From Teratosphaeria epicoccoides (Eukaryota > Ascomycota > Dothideomycetes > Mycosphaerellales > Teratosphaeriaceae), in assembly GCA_021401465.1 (NCBI GenBank), contig JADDMT010000134.1, positions 1 through 64,000 of the forward strand: a stretch of 64,000 bases of DNA, read 5' to 3'. Below the pieces are notes generated by a model. That model worked only from the letters and a program-made list of their open reading frames with translations. It did no database searches and was not told the origin of the DNA. Made by a program: the position numbers and the translations under genes. Position 1 is the stretch's first letter; each line of letters begins with the position of its first letter. Shown piece by piece: positions 22,872 to 35,737 of this stretch.

Positions 22872-24364
22872 ATGCTCGCCCGCTCGACGACCGCTCGCGC
22901 TAGCAGGACTGCATCGCGAACCCTCCGCCAGCAGCGCAGGAATCTTGCTGCACCTGCCAGCGGATCATTCCTTTACGAGACAGCCGAGCAGGCGGGCGTA
23001 AAGTACGCCAGCAGAGATCTCCCAGGTCCTGTCAGCGGCATCGCATTGGTTTCACAAGCTGGGACCAGATTTCAGACTGCTCCAGGCTTGACGGAGGCAT
23101 TGAAGTGGTACGCGTTCAAGGTACGCATAGCAGTGACGGGATGAAGGAACAAGGCAAAGAGCAGGAGGCATTGGCTGACACAGGCTGTTATAGAGCACCG
23201 TAAGACGATCTGCTCTCAGGATACAACGTGAATCCGAGCTGCTTGGTGCTGCGCTAAGCGCATACCATACTCGCGAGAACCTGGTGATTGGCGCCAAATT
23301 CCTCAGAGATGACCTACCTTACTACGTCGAGCTTCTCGCTGAGGTAGCTACAGAGACAAAATGTCAACGTCAGTAGCCATGCGATGCTCCAAAATCTGGG
23401 ACAGTCGACTGACATTACTCTAGAGCATGTCATTCACGAAGAGATCATCCCACTTATCCAGATGGACCAAAAGAAAATGCTCGGCAATGCTCTTGACTTG
23501 GCCATCAACAGTGCGTATGGTGTCGCTTTCCACCACGGACTTGGTATCCCGCTCCGGCTATCCTCGTCTACTGCAGTCAACAAATACGTGAACGCCGCTT
23601 CAGTAGCTACATTCGCTGCCTCCGCTTACGCCAAGCCGTCATTCGCCATCGTTGCCAATGGTGTTGAGCACGCTGAGCTTGGCAAGTGGGTCAACGAGTT
23701 TTTCACTAAAGCACCAGCTCAGCCACTGCACCCGCTTAAGCCTGAGCAATCGAAGTACTACGGTGGTGAGGAGCGCATTGCCCACGGTAGCGGTAACTCA
23801 CTCGTCTTCGCGTTCCCTGGCTCAAGCGCGCCCACTGGTCCCTTCTACAAGCCTGAAGTCTCTGTCCTCGCTGCTCTGCTTGGTGGCCAATCATCAATCA
23901 AATGGTCGCCTGGATTCTCTCTGCTTGCGCAGTTGACTCAGGACACTCCAAACATGCACATTGCCACCAAGAGCAACATTTATTCGGATGCTGGTCTGCT
24001 TACCATCGAGCTACAGGGTGCTGCTGGCGACATCCAGAAGTCGGCCCCCAAGGTCGTACAGGCTTTGCAAGCTGTTTCGCAAGGCATCAGCCAGGAGGAC
24101 CTCACCAAGGCCAAGGCTCTCGCCAAGTTCAAGGAGCTCGAGTACGGCCAAGAAACCCAAGCCGCTATTGAGCTGACTGGTGCTGGTCTGGTTCAGGGCA
24201 ATAAGGCGTACCAAATCGATGAGGTTGCAAAGAAGTTTGACGGTGTTACGGAGCAGCAGGTGAAGCAGATCGCCAAAGAGGCGCTAGAGAACAAGGCTTC
24301 GGTCTCTGCAGTTGGTGATTTGCATGTATTGCCTTGGGCAGCGGACTTGGACCTGAAAGTATAA
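22872..24364 (+). CDS. QCR2: Ubiquinol-cytochrome c reductase core protein 2
   Basis: Three exons, 22872-23120, 23194-23368 and 23424-24364, give 454 aa. The second intron (55 nt, CTGAC branch site) was placed to give TKCQQHVIHEE, matching the family spacing exactly; other donors create a stop. The N-terminal approximately 25 residues are Arg/Ser/Thr/Ala-rich without acids (mitochondrial presequence). An M16-peptidase-like fold follows: SGIALVSQAGTR, a RRSALRIQRESELLGAALSAYHTREN segment, and the second half with NALDLAINSAYG. The zinc-binding HxxEH of active processing peptidase is absent, as expected for core 2. It is a structural subunit of complex III on the matrix side of the inner membrane. 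Confidence 0.9.
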
Positions 24365-24722
24365 AATGGTTACAGTGGAGATAGATGAGTACTGGTAGGC
24401 AACGTGAGCAGTGTACCATTAGCGTGTGTACATATTGAGGCATTCTCTTTTGTCATGACAGAAACCCAAATCGTTGGGACCACAGCTTTTATGTTCTCAA
24501 TGCCCGCCGCATTGATATCGCACGCCCATATATGGACACAGCTTGCTCGTTTGTAGCTGCATGAGCAGCAGCTCTTCGTAGCGCACAGACTCAGACTCTC
24601 GGCTACAGCCGAGCCACCGCGCTACTCACGCTGGAGCGTTGCATCCTGGCAGCATCCAATACGACCCGCCTGAGCATCGATCACCACCATTCGACCGAGC
24701 CAGAACACATATCACAAACACA
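24365..24722. other. Spacer between QCR2 and ATP15
   Basis: 358 bp; QCR2 3' region and ATP15 promoter. Nothing further recognised. Confidence 0.4.
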
Positions 24723-25115
24723 ATGGCATTCGCGTGGAAAGCTGCTGGCATCACGTATGTATCAGCAATAAGCGTCTGCTCGTCGCAGGCCCAGGAGCAA
24801 GGATCCAAGGAGTGCTGACCAGTAGCTCTTCATAGCTACAACCGCTACCTCGCGGTCGCCGCGCGCGTTGTCCGCAGATCATTGAAGGAGGACAAGAGAT
24901 TGGTGGCTGAGAGGAGAGGAGAGATGGACTTGCGTTTCGCAAAGTGGGAGGTAAGGATATCTTCAAGATCCAGTTCGGCAGTGCTTGAAGGCATGGGACA
25001 CTTTGTGCGGGAAATGCTGACAGTGGATGCACAGAATGGACGACAAGGCGAGAACAAGTCGCTTGCAGCTGCGAACGACGCAGCCATTGCGGAGCACGCC
25101 CAACAGAGCTCTTAA
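24723..25115 (+). CDS. ATP15: Mitochondrial F1Fo-ATP synthase subunit epsilon
   Basis: Three short exons, 24723-24754, 24836-24950 and 25035-25115 (introns 81 and 84 nt), give 75 aa. The product begins MAFAWKAAGITYNRYLAVAARVVRRSLK, the characteristic mitochondrial epsilon N-terminus in which a single helix packs against the gamma/delta central stalk. A KWENGRQGE segment is formed across the last splice junction. The Ala/Gln-rich C-terminal tail is typical of filamentous fungi. Part of complex V in the matrix. It is too small and too fragmented to appear as one open frame, but all three exons agree in phase. It lies directly downstream of QCR2 on the same strand. Confidence 0.9.
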
Positions 25116-25504
25116 ACCTGCATAGACGAGTGGGGAAAGGAGCGGAAACCTGAGGGATCATTTGGCGGCGGGGAGCAGGCGTGGTGACGGAGGAAGCTCC
25201 TGGCAAGCATCGAGGGCATGAAGGCACTTGAGACGGTGCCGACGAGCCTTCGGACGTGTATCATGTGTACATAGTACGTGCAAACCAGCAGGCGCGCCAA
25301 GCTTTTCCGCGCCCAAACTTCGGCGACTCTCGTGATGACCTTGTACCTTCTACTTTGAGACTCTTGATTCAACATAAATCTTTCAACAAGCCATACAGCC
25401 AATTACATATGCGTGGCAATTGCTTCTGCCATGCCTGGCGACGATGACCTTGCAGAAGGTGATTGCAATATTCGCTAGCGTTTTTCAAACGACCTCTGAC
25501 AACG
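25116..25504. other. Spacer between ATP15 and MAK10
   Basis: 389 bp; MAK10 upstream region. Nothing recognised. Confidence 0.4.
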
Positions 25505-27850
25505 ATGCCATCAGATACTTCAAATCTAGATATCAACCCGAGGGAAGATGACTCGGCTTTCGACCAAGCGGCTAGACGGATTGCGGCAAAGGCGCAATCG
25601 ATATCGCACGGGCGGCGAGGCACGAGAGATGTTACAGCAGAGTTTGCAGCGGCTGCGCGACGATTGCCTCCTGGCCAGCTGGTGAAAGATGATTTTTTTA
25701 CTCTGTTCGAGGCCGTTGGAGCCATCGAGGTACGACCAGATATGATACTCTCCGCAAGCAAATGAAATCGTCTTATCGTCTTACTTTCGAGTTGCGTGCA
25801 ATGATGCTAACTTGGATATCAGATCATGGACCCAAAAATGGACAGTGGCTGCGTCCCACCAGACGACACGTTTGAGCCTGCCTTCGACGTCTGTCATGGC
25901 CTCGATGCAGCAGAAGTCATCTGGATTATGGACGAGCTGATGTGTCTCGAGATTGCCTGGCATGACGGATATCCGCTCTCACAGACGATCTTCACGTCTT
26001 TGCATGTGGATCGCTTGCTCTCGCCAGATAACAGGCGACCGTACACATTTGACTATGGAGAAAAAGACACGAGACATCCTACCCTTCGGAACAAGCTTGT
26101 GCACGATGTACTCAGAGCGTTCTGCACTGCGCTCATCAAGAGCTGCGCACTGGTGTTGCAGATGATTCAGTCGCAGCACTTCTACGAAGAGGAAGATTTC
26201 GTCACGCATCTCTTTGGTCGGGAGCTCCTGCCTGGTCTCGGTTCAAGTGAGGCGGTTGGACTACTGGATCAAGCTTTGCAGTGGCTGGCCGTATCAGAGC
26301 TCGACAAGAAGTTGCAATCGGCCCTTGAGTCACGGCTGATGTTTCGTCACACGTACCTTGATGCGCTGGCAGATGACGACAATCGGTGGGCAGAGCTCTC
26401 GGAGCTATTACAAACCGTACACGAGAGTTGCGAGCTGAGCCGGCCATTGAGGGAAGCATTTTCAGACAAGGTGCAAAGGCAGCTGGCGACAAGCACGCCA
26501 CCGAGACCTATGCTCCAGATATCTTGGGCTGATGGCTACAAGAAGTGGATCAAGCTGTGCAAAGACTTAGTTGCAGCAAACGCTCTCACATCATTCTGGG
26601 TTTGCCAGGGCCCAAACTGCCTACAACGAGCCACTTGGGCATTCGCATACCGGGAACCGCAGCCAAATACTTTTGCGAGAGCGTACATGCAGAACACCTT
26701 ACTTGGCGGCGACAAACTCAGCGAGAACGTTTCGCAGGTCGATCTGCTGCTTACGGACATTCGCGACCTGGTATTGGCTGGAGACTCTTTGGCGGATCCA
26801 GAGAGCTTTCGGATCGAAGTCACTTCTGATCCGCGACATCGGTGCGCACGTGTGCTCGAGGTCTTCATGGACAATATATACGAGGAGTATCTGAATCTCT
26901 ATCGAATGGTCTGCCAGAACCGATGCCGAATACGAAGGCTCTTCACACAATCTATCGCCATTCTTGACAGTGCGGAGTCGGAGGCTCTCAAAGTCGACGA
27001 AGAAATCGGTAGCATTGTGCAAGCGCAGACACTCGACAGTGGCGGCACAACAGTACAGTTCAACCCGATCTCGAGCTGGGCCAAGTTTCACAAGAATCAA
27101 ATAATGGCATGGTCGGTTCAGCTTGGCTTTGAGACGGATATCTATCTTCCAGATGAGCTTTACACAAGCTACTGGCTCCTCAGTGTCATCATGCACAAGC
27201 AATGCACATTGATTGAGCACATTGAGCGCTTCCTGGTCGAGCGCATGAGAACTTTGACACACAGTGGCAACGTGAGCCATACAGCGGAGACTCTTGAATC
27301 GCAAACCTGGCTGCAGTGCTTGCATGATCAAGCCAATGTCAAACGACTCATCGCACTGTCACTCTGGCGCTTGACTGCTACACTCATGGCTGTTGGAGCT
27401 ATCCGGAAACCACCACGAGACTACGCACAGGAGGAACTGCTTTATGATGCAAGAATGAAGCCTTTTCTCAGCGTTACCCAAGATCCGATACCATCGCTCG
27501 AGGACTTCAAGCGAACACAGAATAATGTGCAAGACGTCCAAGCCAGCTGCAAATCCATCAATGCAGATACCAAGGAGGCCAAGCAGTGTTTGGCTGGTTT
27601 GAAGAAGGTCACGCCGCAACAAGGGAAGTACATTGGTACGGAAGAGCAATGGGCGAAAGAGATCAAGCAGCTGGAAACGACTTGTGTTGCAATCGCCGTC
27701 CAGACGTCACAGCTTGCCAGGATCGCTGAGACACATGGGCTAGGCGATGGTGGCAGTTTGCAAGAGGTTGTGGAGGTCAGTGTGCCGCCGCCGGGCAAGC
27801 GATATCACGACTGGTGGGCGATACCGCAGGTCAAGGAGAAGAAACAATGA
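25505..27850 (+). CDS. MAK10: NatC N-terminal acetyltransferase auxiliary subunit Mak10/NAA35
   Basis: Two exons, 25505-25729 and 25823-27850, with a 93-nt phase-0 intron (branch GCTAAC), giving 750 aa. The intron falls just before the family hallmark MDPKMDSG, so the second exon alone would be wrongly started. NatC acetylates N-termini beginning Met-Leu/Ile/Phe/Trp; Mak10 is the large scaffold anchoring the catalytic Naa30 and ribosome contacts. Family features include the DPKMDSG loop, a FGRELLPGLGS segment and a long all-helical body ending with a YHDWWAIP motif near the C-terminus. Cytosolic. An upstream in-frame ATG at 25463 exists, but the later one gives the usual acidic N-terminus. 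Confidence 0.9.
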
Positions 27851-28861
27851 CCAGTGAAGCCCATTGACCCAGCCTTACCCCTTCATGGAGGGCACTACGT
27901 GTCGAACAGCAAGGTCTCATGAGCGCTGTTTGTTCTGCAGAGAATTTTCTGCCCTCGTCATCTGCTGCTGCCCGGGCGTCTGTTCTGCCTCAGCGTGCGG
28001 GTCGAACAAAGCAACCAGATATAGCGACCATGGTCAGCGAGCAGACATCTCCGCCACTTCGTCGAAATGCGTAGCTTCCTGGTCCATGTTCGTTCGACAT
28101 CGATCCTGAAGACTTGTGCTGATGCAGAATCCACAATCGTGCCGCGCCTGTCGAGACTCGGTGCTAACGATGAATGCCGAATGTACGAAGAAGAGGATGC
28201 GGATGATCGGCACCCTAATTTGCCGGCGGATGGAATCAATGTCCGTGATAGTACGGCAGCAGCAGCTATTTCGACTAGGGTACTGTGTATCCAAGGTGAG
28301 CGGGTACGAACGCTCATCGGGTGAAGCGCCATCGGTGGCTCTCGAGTCTCTGGAGGAGTCCATTTCGCGACTGGTCTTCAGCATTTTTAGGGGAACGACG
28401 AGCGCGGACTTTGGTCTGTGCTGTGGTGAACGGTGTCCTCCTACGGCAGTGTTCATGCGGCTAACCATCGAGGTCTAGGTAATGTTTCGACCAGCAACAT
28501 CGCATGCATTTGTCTTTTTGGGGCATTTCGCTGCTGGAATCATAGCTCATCCGAATAGACGAGTTGCCTTGCAGAGTCGTGATGGAGTCGAAACATTCCA
28601 GCGGGACATTAATAATACGGTCGGTGGTACACGCCTTGACTGGGCTCTGCGCAACAACGTTTTTGCTTTAACGCTTCCATTGGTGCGTAGCAGAGTTGCG
28701 GGACAGCTATGCTTGAGTGCGCTTAAGGTTCTGGAGCGAGTCGGTCTCAACTCTAACATCCTCGACACGCATTCAAGTCGATGTCCACACTCCGTCCTGA
28801 GACATGCCTCCGCTTGCTGCCATGAATACCAGCGACCTTGCATCACCGTCGCTGAAGTTCC
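27851..28861. other. Intergenic, 1.0 kb
   Basis: Between MAK10 and the DUF3405 gene. A minus-strand open frame of 144 codons (28,034-28,468) and overlapping plus-strand frames were inspected. No recognisable family and no intron support were found. Confidence 0.4.
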
Positions 28862-30523
28862 ATGGAGCTGCTCTTTAGGCGTCGTTGGCTTTTGTTGGGT
28901 CTCCCGTTGCTTAGCTTGGCATTGGTCTCCATTCTAACATTTCGGTATCCTCCAGCTGAAAAGTCTCAAATTGATTTGAATGCAGTCGGTCCTTCATCAG
29001 ACACGAAAGTGGAAGCCGACCAAATTTCTCAACTTCAGCTCCAAGATGAGTACGCAAGTTACCTAGAATCTCATCCTCCACCATACCCTGCTAGCAAGGA
29101 ATGCACCGAGGAGAACAATTGCCCAGGTGAATGAGTCCGACAACTCAGGCAAGCAGCCAGATCTGATCAGACCACAGTGGCGTCGCGACCCCATCTGGGT
29201 ACACTTGAGATTGTCCAGCCGAAAGGGAGCCAATGCATCGAGCATTCCTTACGGCTCCTCGACAATGATGCTCTGACCGAGACTGAAGACCTGCCATCAT
29301 CAGCTGCATTCTGGCAAACAGACGACCTTGCCGCTCTACAAGAGCAATACTTCAATGCCACTATTCACTCAGGCGGCCACCGCGGTCCACTTACTGCTGT
29401 GGTGCTGCGAGCATGGGACGAGTTCGAATGGGCCGAGGACGACATCGAAAATGTGAGGACGATGCTGTACCACCTCTTGCGAGGCTCGAGTGGGGAGTAT
29501 CAGCTCTTCATCTTGATGCAGTCTCACAATGAGACAGAGGACCCATTCATGGACAACATCAATCTTGACAATGTGCCGAGCGTGCTTCGTGGGTTAGTCG
29601 AGCCTTGGAACACCCATTCTTGCAGATTGGCGTACAACAAGATGATGTACTCTGAGTATGAGACCACTTCGCCCCCTCTCATCACTGATGCTGACCAAAA
29701 TAGGGTTGTGGGACAGCAATTCATGCCGCTCCAGTTATTCGCCGACAGACATCCGGAATTCGAATACTTCTGGAACCTCGACATGGACGTCCGAGTGAGC
29801 GGCGACTACTACTCTTGCCTCGCCCGCTCCGCAGAATGGGCCCGCCAGCAGCCAACCCGTGGCCTCTGGGATCGCAATTCAAGATTCTACATTCCATCCT
29901 TCCACGGCTCGTACGAAGACTTCGCAAACTCCCTGATGCCAGAGTATGCCGCATACGGCACCGTCGAAACAGACCTCATCTCCTACTTCCCGCTCTTCAA
30001 CGTAACAGACACATCCTGGATGTGGAAAGACGCTCAATTCGGCTTCGATGAAAACGCCCAGAGATGGGGCACAGTAGGCACCAACGTGCGGTGCTCGAGA
30101 CAACTGCTCGACGCAATGGCCGCGGAAAACCAAAGAGGCGCCACGATGTTTGCAGAAATGTGGCCATCGTCCGCGGCGTACCTGCACGAATTGAAGGCTG
30201 TCTATGTCCCGCACGCGGTGTTTCTGGAGGGCGACTGGAGCGCGAAACAGCTGCAAGATACCTTTAACGCTGGACCTGGTGGGCAAGTTGGAGGCTCGAG
30301 CGAGACGATTCTGGATCGGCAGGAATTTTTCGAGCAGTCGACGTGGTCGTGGAATGCGCAGTTTGGTCGGAAGTTGTATGATGGGTGGAAAGGGCAGCCG
30401 GTTGATCGGAAAAGTGGTGATGAGTTTGCTGCTGATGGTGAACTCTCGTGCTTGCCGCCGGTTTTCTTGCATCCGATTCGAAGCAAGAAGAGCAATGGAT
30501 CGGAGCCTCAGGGATGGCATTGA
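28862..30523 (+). CDS. DUF3405 protein, type II membrane protein, glycosyltransferase-like
   Basis: Two exons, 28862-29126 and 29178-30523, with a 51-nt intron, give 536 aa. This acceptor (...ACCACAG) is the only one that keeps frame with an intron of normal length. The N-terminus carries a short basic tail (RRR) and a Leu-rich membrane segment (about residues 9-27), followed by a stem and a luminal domain, as in Golgi type II enzymes. The luminal part has the DUF3405 hallmarks: ILMQSHNETEDP, a FWNLDMDVR stretch (a DMD that could bind metal/sugar nucleotide), GTVGTNVRCSRQLLDAM and a conserved Pro-rich end. Enzymatic activity has not been assigned to the family with certainty; a Golgi glycosyltransferase role is inferred from the layout. 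Confidence 0.82.
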
Positions 30524-31489
30524 CAAAATCTGAAATTCCGAAATTTTGAGCTTTGTCTTGGGCCATTGGCGGCTCCGACGGCTTTGCAAGATGTGCCAGC
30601 GATGATGGACCGACGCATGCTTCGATCCAGGGTTGAAGATCCGCCGGTTGATCATGGCTCGCTCGATGCCTTCAACCCGCATCCTGTGATAGCCGCGCCC
30701 TGCGCCAGCCCTCGCGCTTCGGACTGCCACAAGGTCATCAGCGACTCGTCATCTATCGCCATGTTCGATGAAGGAACCGGTTGAAACCATCAATCTGCTG
30801 TGACCGGCCACTGCGGCTGCCTTGAATCCAGGCAATGGAGCATTCCATACCTCGCCCCGGCGTTCGGAATCAGAAGGCGTCTGTAGAGTCCAACTCATCG
30901 GTTGAATGAAGATCCAAGGAGGCCTATGTACACCAAAATCACTGCGTGGCGGAGCAGAGGTGCAGGGAGAAAAGGAAGAAGGAGAAGAAGGTGATGGACA
31001 TCACAAGGTCATGCAAGACCAATAGCATGAATCCATCTTGTCGAACGGGTAAATGCGCCCGTGTTCGAGGTTCCTTGCCAAGCCCCTGCTCTGACCGGAT
31101 GAAGTTCTTGGCTTGCGAACTATGGGGAGCATACAGATGTACTACGAGCAAGCCTCTCCGTAGACTCACTGCAATCAACTAGACGACCGTAGACTTTCCA
31201 GCAAGGTGACGCAATGGCTGGATGACGCTGCACGTCTGACACTTCAGCGTCGCAACTATTGACGTTTCCATCCCCACCTTACCATCAATGTTAGCACGAT
31301 TGCGAGCCTGGTGCCGTGACCCTGAAAATAAAATGATTCCACAGCTGTGGCCTCCACAAGTCATCTTCTTCACAAGAGATGGTACATACACACACATACG
31401 GTGTAAAGAACGCCACGAACACCTCTGTACACCCTTAATACACTTCCCCACCATGCTACGGCCACCAAACACATGCAAATCTACCCGCC
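30524..31489. other. Intergenic, about 1 kb
   Basis: Convergent 3' regions of the DUF3405 gene and the complex I 78 kDa gene. Only short frames; nothing recognised. Confidence 0.45.
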
Positions 31490-33852
31490 TCATGCCGACC
31501 CAGCCGAAAGACTTGCAGGTCCGTAATTTGCCTGCGAGTCCGGCTCACCTGGGGCCATGAAATTTGTCCTGGGGTCCTTAGCTGCCTTTGCTGCTGAACA
31601 CCTCGCCATCGTCGGTGATGATCTGGAAATAGAGTCTGTGAAGAAGAAGTTCTCAATGACAGGCTTGAATGGCGCACCCTTTGCCTGTGCGCCCTTGTTT
31701 TGTTCGACGAGCTGCACCCTGCTTAGTTGAGGAAGACCAGCGGGCTCGACGATGTCGTAGCGGCGGAGAGCAGGTGAAATCTCCTCCATGCGGTCACGGA
31801 GGGCCTCAATATCATCATAGGGCAAAGGAGTGCCGAGAGCTTCTGAGACTGCGCGCAGGATCTTCCAGTCCTCTCTTGCAGCGCCATAGATGGAAGTAGC
31901 CGAGCGAGCAATCTGGACACGGCCTTCAGTGTTGACGTAAGTGCCGCTCTTCTCGGTGTAAGCAGCGCCCGGTAAGACGACATCGGCAAGCTGTGCACCG
32001 CGGTCGCCGTGGTGACCTTGATAGATCACGAAAGCGTCCTTGGGGATGTCTGCCTGGCTGATCTCGTCGGCGCCAAGCAGCCACAAAAACCTAGGTGTAG
32101 TCTTGGCAGACTCTGGGTTGTGGACAGTGAAGCCAACTTCGTAAGCTCCTGTCCGGGCGGCGGCACGCTGAAGGACGTTATAGCCGTTCCACTCCTTATT
32201 CTGGAACGCACCCTTATTCTTCTCGACAAAGCTGCCGACAGTCGCGTAGATGGCCTTGGCATCCTCGTGCTCGACAGCACCGGAGCCAACGATGATGAGT
32301 GGCCTCTTCGCGCCGGCCATCTTCTTCCCGAATTCGCCAGAAAGAGCGCTCTTCAAGTCGTTGACGTTCTTGCCTAGGTTCTCGTATTCAAAGGTCGATG
32401 GAAAGTCCTCGCCGATCAGACCGACTTCGAGGTCAGATCGGAGCCACTGCTTCCTTATCCGTGCGTTCAGCAGAGCGGCCTCCCATCTTGGGTTGGTGCC
32501 CACAAGGAGGATGTAGTCGGCCTCCTCGACACCAATGATCTTGGAGTTGAGGACATAGTTTGCGCGAATGTCGATGCCGTGCGCCACTGGCTGAGAACCT
32601 TGCGGCTGGTCCAGAGCCAGGTTCTCTGAGCCCAATCTGTTGGCAAGATCCTTCGCAGCGACCAAAGACTCGGTGTCGATAAGCTGACCAGCGACGAACT
32701 TGACCTCGTCACCCTTCGGCTGGAGCTCCTTGTACTTCTCGCTGATCTCAACCAACACCTGCTCCCAGGTGGCGGGCTGGAACTGGTTGTCCCGACGGAT
32801 AAGAGGAGTCGTCAGCCGCTGGGTGCTGAGGCCGTCGCATGCAAAGCGAGACTTGTCATTAAGCCACTCCTCGTTCACGTCGTCATTGAGTCTCGGAATG
32901 ACGCGCATGACTTGAAGACCTCGCGAGTCGACGCGGATGGCGCTCCCAAGGCCGTCCAAGACATCGACTGATTCGGTGTGCTGAAGCTCCCAAGGCCTTG
33001 CTCGAAATGCGTAGGGCTTAGATGTGAGGGCACCGACTGGACACAGGTCAATAACATTTCCGGAAAGCTCAGTATCAAGTGCGGTTTCAAGGTAGGTGCC
33101 GATCTGCAAGTTGTTGCCACGGCCGGTCGAGCCAAGCTCAGGCGCACCAGCAACATCGTTAGCAAAACGAACGCAGCGCGTGCAGTGAATGCAGCGGTTC
33201 ATGGATGTCTGTGCTCTGTCAGCGTGCCTGCTTTCCCCGTACGACACGCATCTCGACCCTGCCTACCTTGACGAGCGGGCCAATATTCTTGTCCTCCACG
33301 GCTCGCTTGCCGCTCACTTCGTGAAATCGTCCCCTGTCCGCGCCGTACCGCATGCTCTGGTCTTGCAGGTCACATTCGCCTCCCTGATCACAAATGGGGC
33401 AGTCCAGCGGGTGGTTGGCCAGCAAGAACTCCATCACGCCTTCCCTCGCCTTGTGTGTAAGCGGACTGTCCGTCTTGACGACCATGCCGGGCTGTACGGG
33501 CCATGCGCAGGATGCAACGGGCTTGGGAGCGCGCTCGACTTCGACCAAGCACCTTTGTCAATGTCAGTCTCCTGCCTGTGCCTTTTCCCGATCCACCGTC
33601 GCTCGCCTCTTACATTCTGCAGCTCCCCGCAATCATGAGCTTCTCATGATAGCAGTATCTGGGGATTGTGACGCCCGCCTTCTCACATGCCTGAATCAAC
33701 GCCGACCCTGCCTCCACTGACACCTTCTTGCCATCGACCGTCAACTCGACCTCCGCTGCCCGCCGCGCGCTCTGAGTGAGACTGCGCGCGGCATTGACCT
33801 TCGCCAGTCTCTGCGACCGCTTGCCTGCCGCCAACAGCTGCCTGCGCAACAT
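31490..33852 (-). CDS. nuo-78: NADH:ubiquinone oxidoreductase 78 kDa (75 kDa/NDUFS1) Fe-S subunit
   Basis: Three exons, 33852-33614, 33552-33267 and 33208-31490 (introns 61 and 58 nt), give 747 aa. This is the largest subunit of the complex I peripheral arm, carrying Fe-S clusters that pass electrons from the FMN subunit toward quinone. The presequence is Arg/Lys/Ala-rich (MLRRQLLAAGKRSQRLAKV). Cluster ligands are visible in order: CYHEKLMIAGSCRMC ([2Fe-2S]), a HPLDCPICDQGGEC stretch ([4Fe-4S]) and NRCIHCTRCVRF. A molybdopterin-oxidoreductase-like domain follows, with LLVGTNPRWEAALLNARIR and AAYTEKSGTYVNTEGR. The C-terminus is intact (ends SLSAGSA). Mitochondrial matrix. Confidence 0.93.
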
Positions 33853-35318
33853 TGTGACCAGAAGGTGGATGATGGCGGAAGAGACGATGGAGAAGTCCTG
33901 TCTCTCGTGACGCGGCGAGAGCACTATTGTGGGGCTATCTCGTTCCATTTGGTGACGGCAACGACTAAGCGAGCTGTGTGAGCTCTCATTGGCTCAGCAC
34001 AGACTCTCCATCCTTGCCAAGCATCAAAATCTCCATCTTCCTTCTCGCCCTCTCGCCTTCTTTTTCTTTCCTCTCTCAACTCATTTCCACGGCACGATTT
34101 ATTGTGGTACCTTCGCACGTTCTGCTACGCGATGGCACTCTATGACATGTCGGAGAGCACACATGTGGGCATCGTAGCTGGAAATATGGAGAGGTTTACT
34201 CGACGAAAGATGTTCCTTACCGACGATTGCTACATCTCTGTTTACTGCAGCATCCATCTCATGCCCGCAAGTAGCGACTGTTCAGCTGGAGACTTTGTTG
34301 TAGTACCTACTCGCGAGCCATTCCTGCCTCGAAGGCTCTGGCTCCTTGATGAGCAGGTTGAAGTCTGCAGGCACAAGTAGGTCAGCAGCGCCCCCTGCCA
34401 GAAGATGCAACACTTCCTGTTCATTTAATGAATTCGCCGCTGTTTCCACGTGCTGTACGCTTGTCATGACAGCCTCTTTGGCAGCCACCGCCGCCACACA
34501 GGGAAGACCCTGCTGTAGAATTCTCAAGAGCGATATTAATCTCACTACATGCCCGTACCATCAGCCAACATGCTTGCGAGGATGGCCTACTTCGCTAGCC
34601 ATAATGAAGCATTATCATCAAGCAATGCACGGAGCGACGTCTCCAAGGCTACTGCGGACACAAGCCGGAGACTGCAGAGAGGGCAGAGACCCGAGCAACA
34701 TGCCTACTTACGGCATGTCAGACCGATGACAGCAATTCAGGTATCAGCCGCTCTTTCGTCTCAGCCAGCGGAAAGAGTGGGTCTCGTCGTCCGCCCCTAC
34801 TATTCCAGAGGATGGCAATGCTGCTATTGCACCCATAAGAATGATGAACTGAGTAGCTGGAACGACGAGGATTACTTCAGTCTCAGCATGTGCGGGCGCC
34901 TTCGTTGGTGGACATGTCGCCGTAATAGTATTCTGGCTCTACCAAAGAGTCGAAGGTTGTCGCTGAACAGTGTCCGTAGATCCGCAGGAGAGCACATCAT
35001 TCCTGCCTCTTTTGGAAGCGCCACCGCTTCGGAGTGAGTACATCCCATCGCACATGCCGAATAGTGGATCACTGTGTAGCTGAAAGGCAAGAAAGGTCAA
35101 CAGAACGACGTGCCGAATCTTGACCGCCAACACCCGGGGACAACAAGCTTTAGCGGCAGCTTCGCGCTCACATCATCACCTTGCGTGCCATTGCATGCGC
35201 CACATCACGCGCGTCGGACCGCTGTCATCACGGAGGACGATGTCGTACAGCTCGCCTCTTTCAGAGCGTAGCGAGACGAGTGTGAGAACGAGCCTGATCC
35301 GAGGCGCGAGAGCTCGCT
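33853..35318. other. Intergenic, 1.5 kb
   Basis: Upstream regions of two divergent genes. An 87-codon minus-strand frame (34,282-34,545) looked mildly secretory but has no cysteine pattern, introns or family match. No gene called. Confidence 0.4.
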
Positions 35319-35737
35319 ATGCCAGGTGAACAGGACAGCAAAGAAGAAGCGAAGACCCCGAAAGTCGCGGGAATCAGACCGTACGTACGTGATATTCTGT
35401 GTGGCACTTGGAGACCTTGCAAGCAATGCTGACAAGGGGCAGCGATGCTGGCTTCATAAAGCTCGCAGGGCGTCAGGTCGAAATTGAGGCCGGCAAAGAG
35501 CATGAGGCCATCATCAAAGCGGCCAAACGGTCGAGCAGGCCCGAAGCCCACGTCCGCTTAGCCCACATCAAGTCAGATGGCAGCAGCGAAGTTTCAGCCA
35601 TCGAGCACGAGCGCAAGAGAACCTGTGAAGCCTCGGAGCTGCCTTTGCGATTCTCAGAGCTACATGACCAGGACCTAAGTGACGATGTCATGAAGTTGTT
35701 TGGCTTGAGCCCGCTACCGGCCAGCTCGCCGTTGTGA
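35319..35737 (+). CDS. Small conserved-looking protein of unknown function
   Basis: Two exons, 35319-35380 and 35437-35737, with a 56-nt intron (GTACGT...GACAAG, branch GCTGAC), give 120 aa. The N-terminus is charged (PGEQDSKEEAKT), followed by KVAGIRPGSDAGFIKLAGRQVE, a Lys/Arg/Glu-rich middle and a C-terminal SDDVMKLFGLSPLPASSPL. No signal peptide, membrane segment or cysteine cluster. Intron placement and codon-like behaviour support a real gene, but I do not recognise a family and assign no function. It is probably a soluble cytosolic or nuclear protein. Confidence 0.6.
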
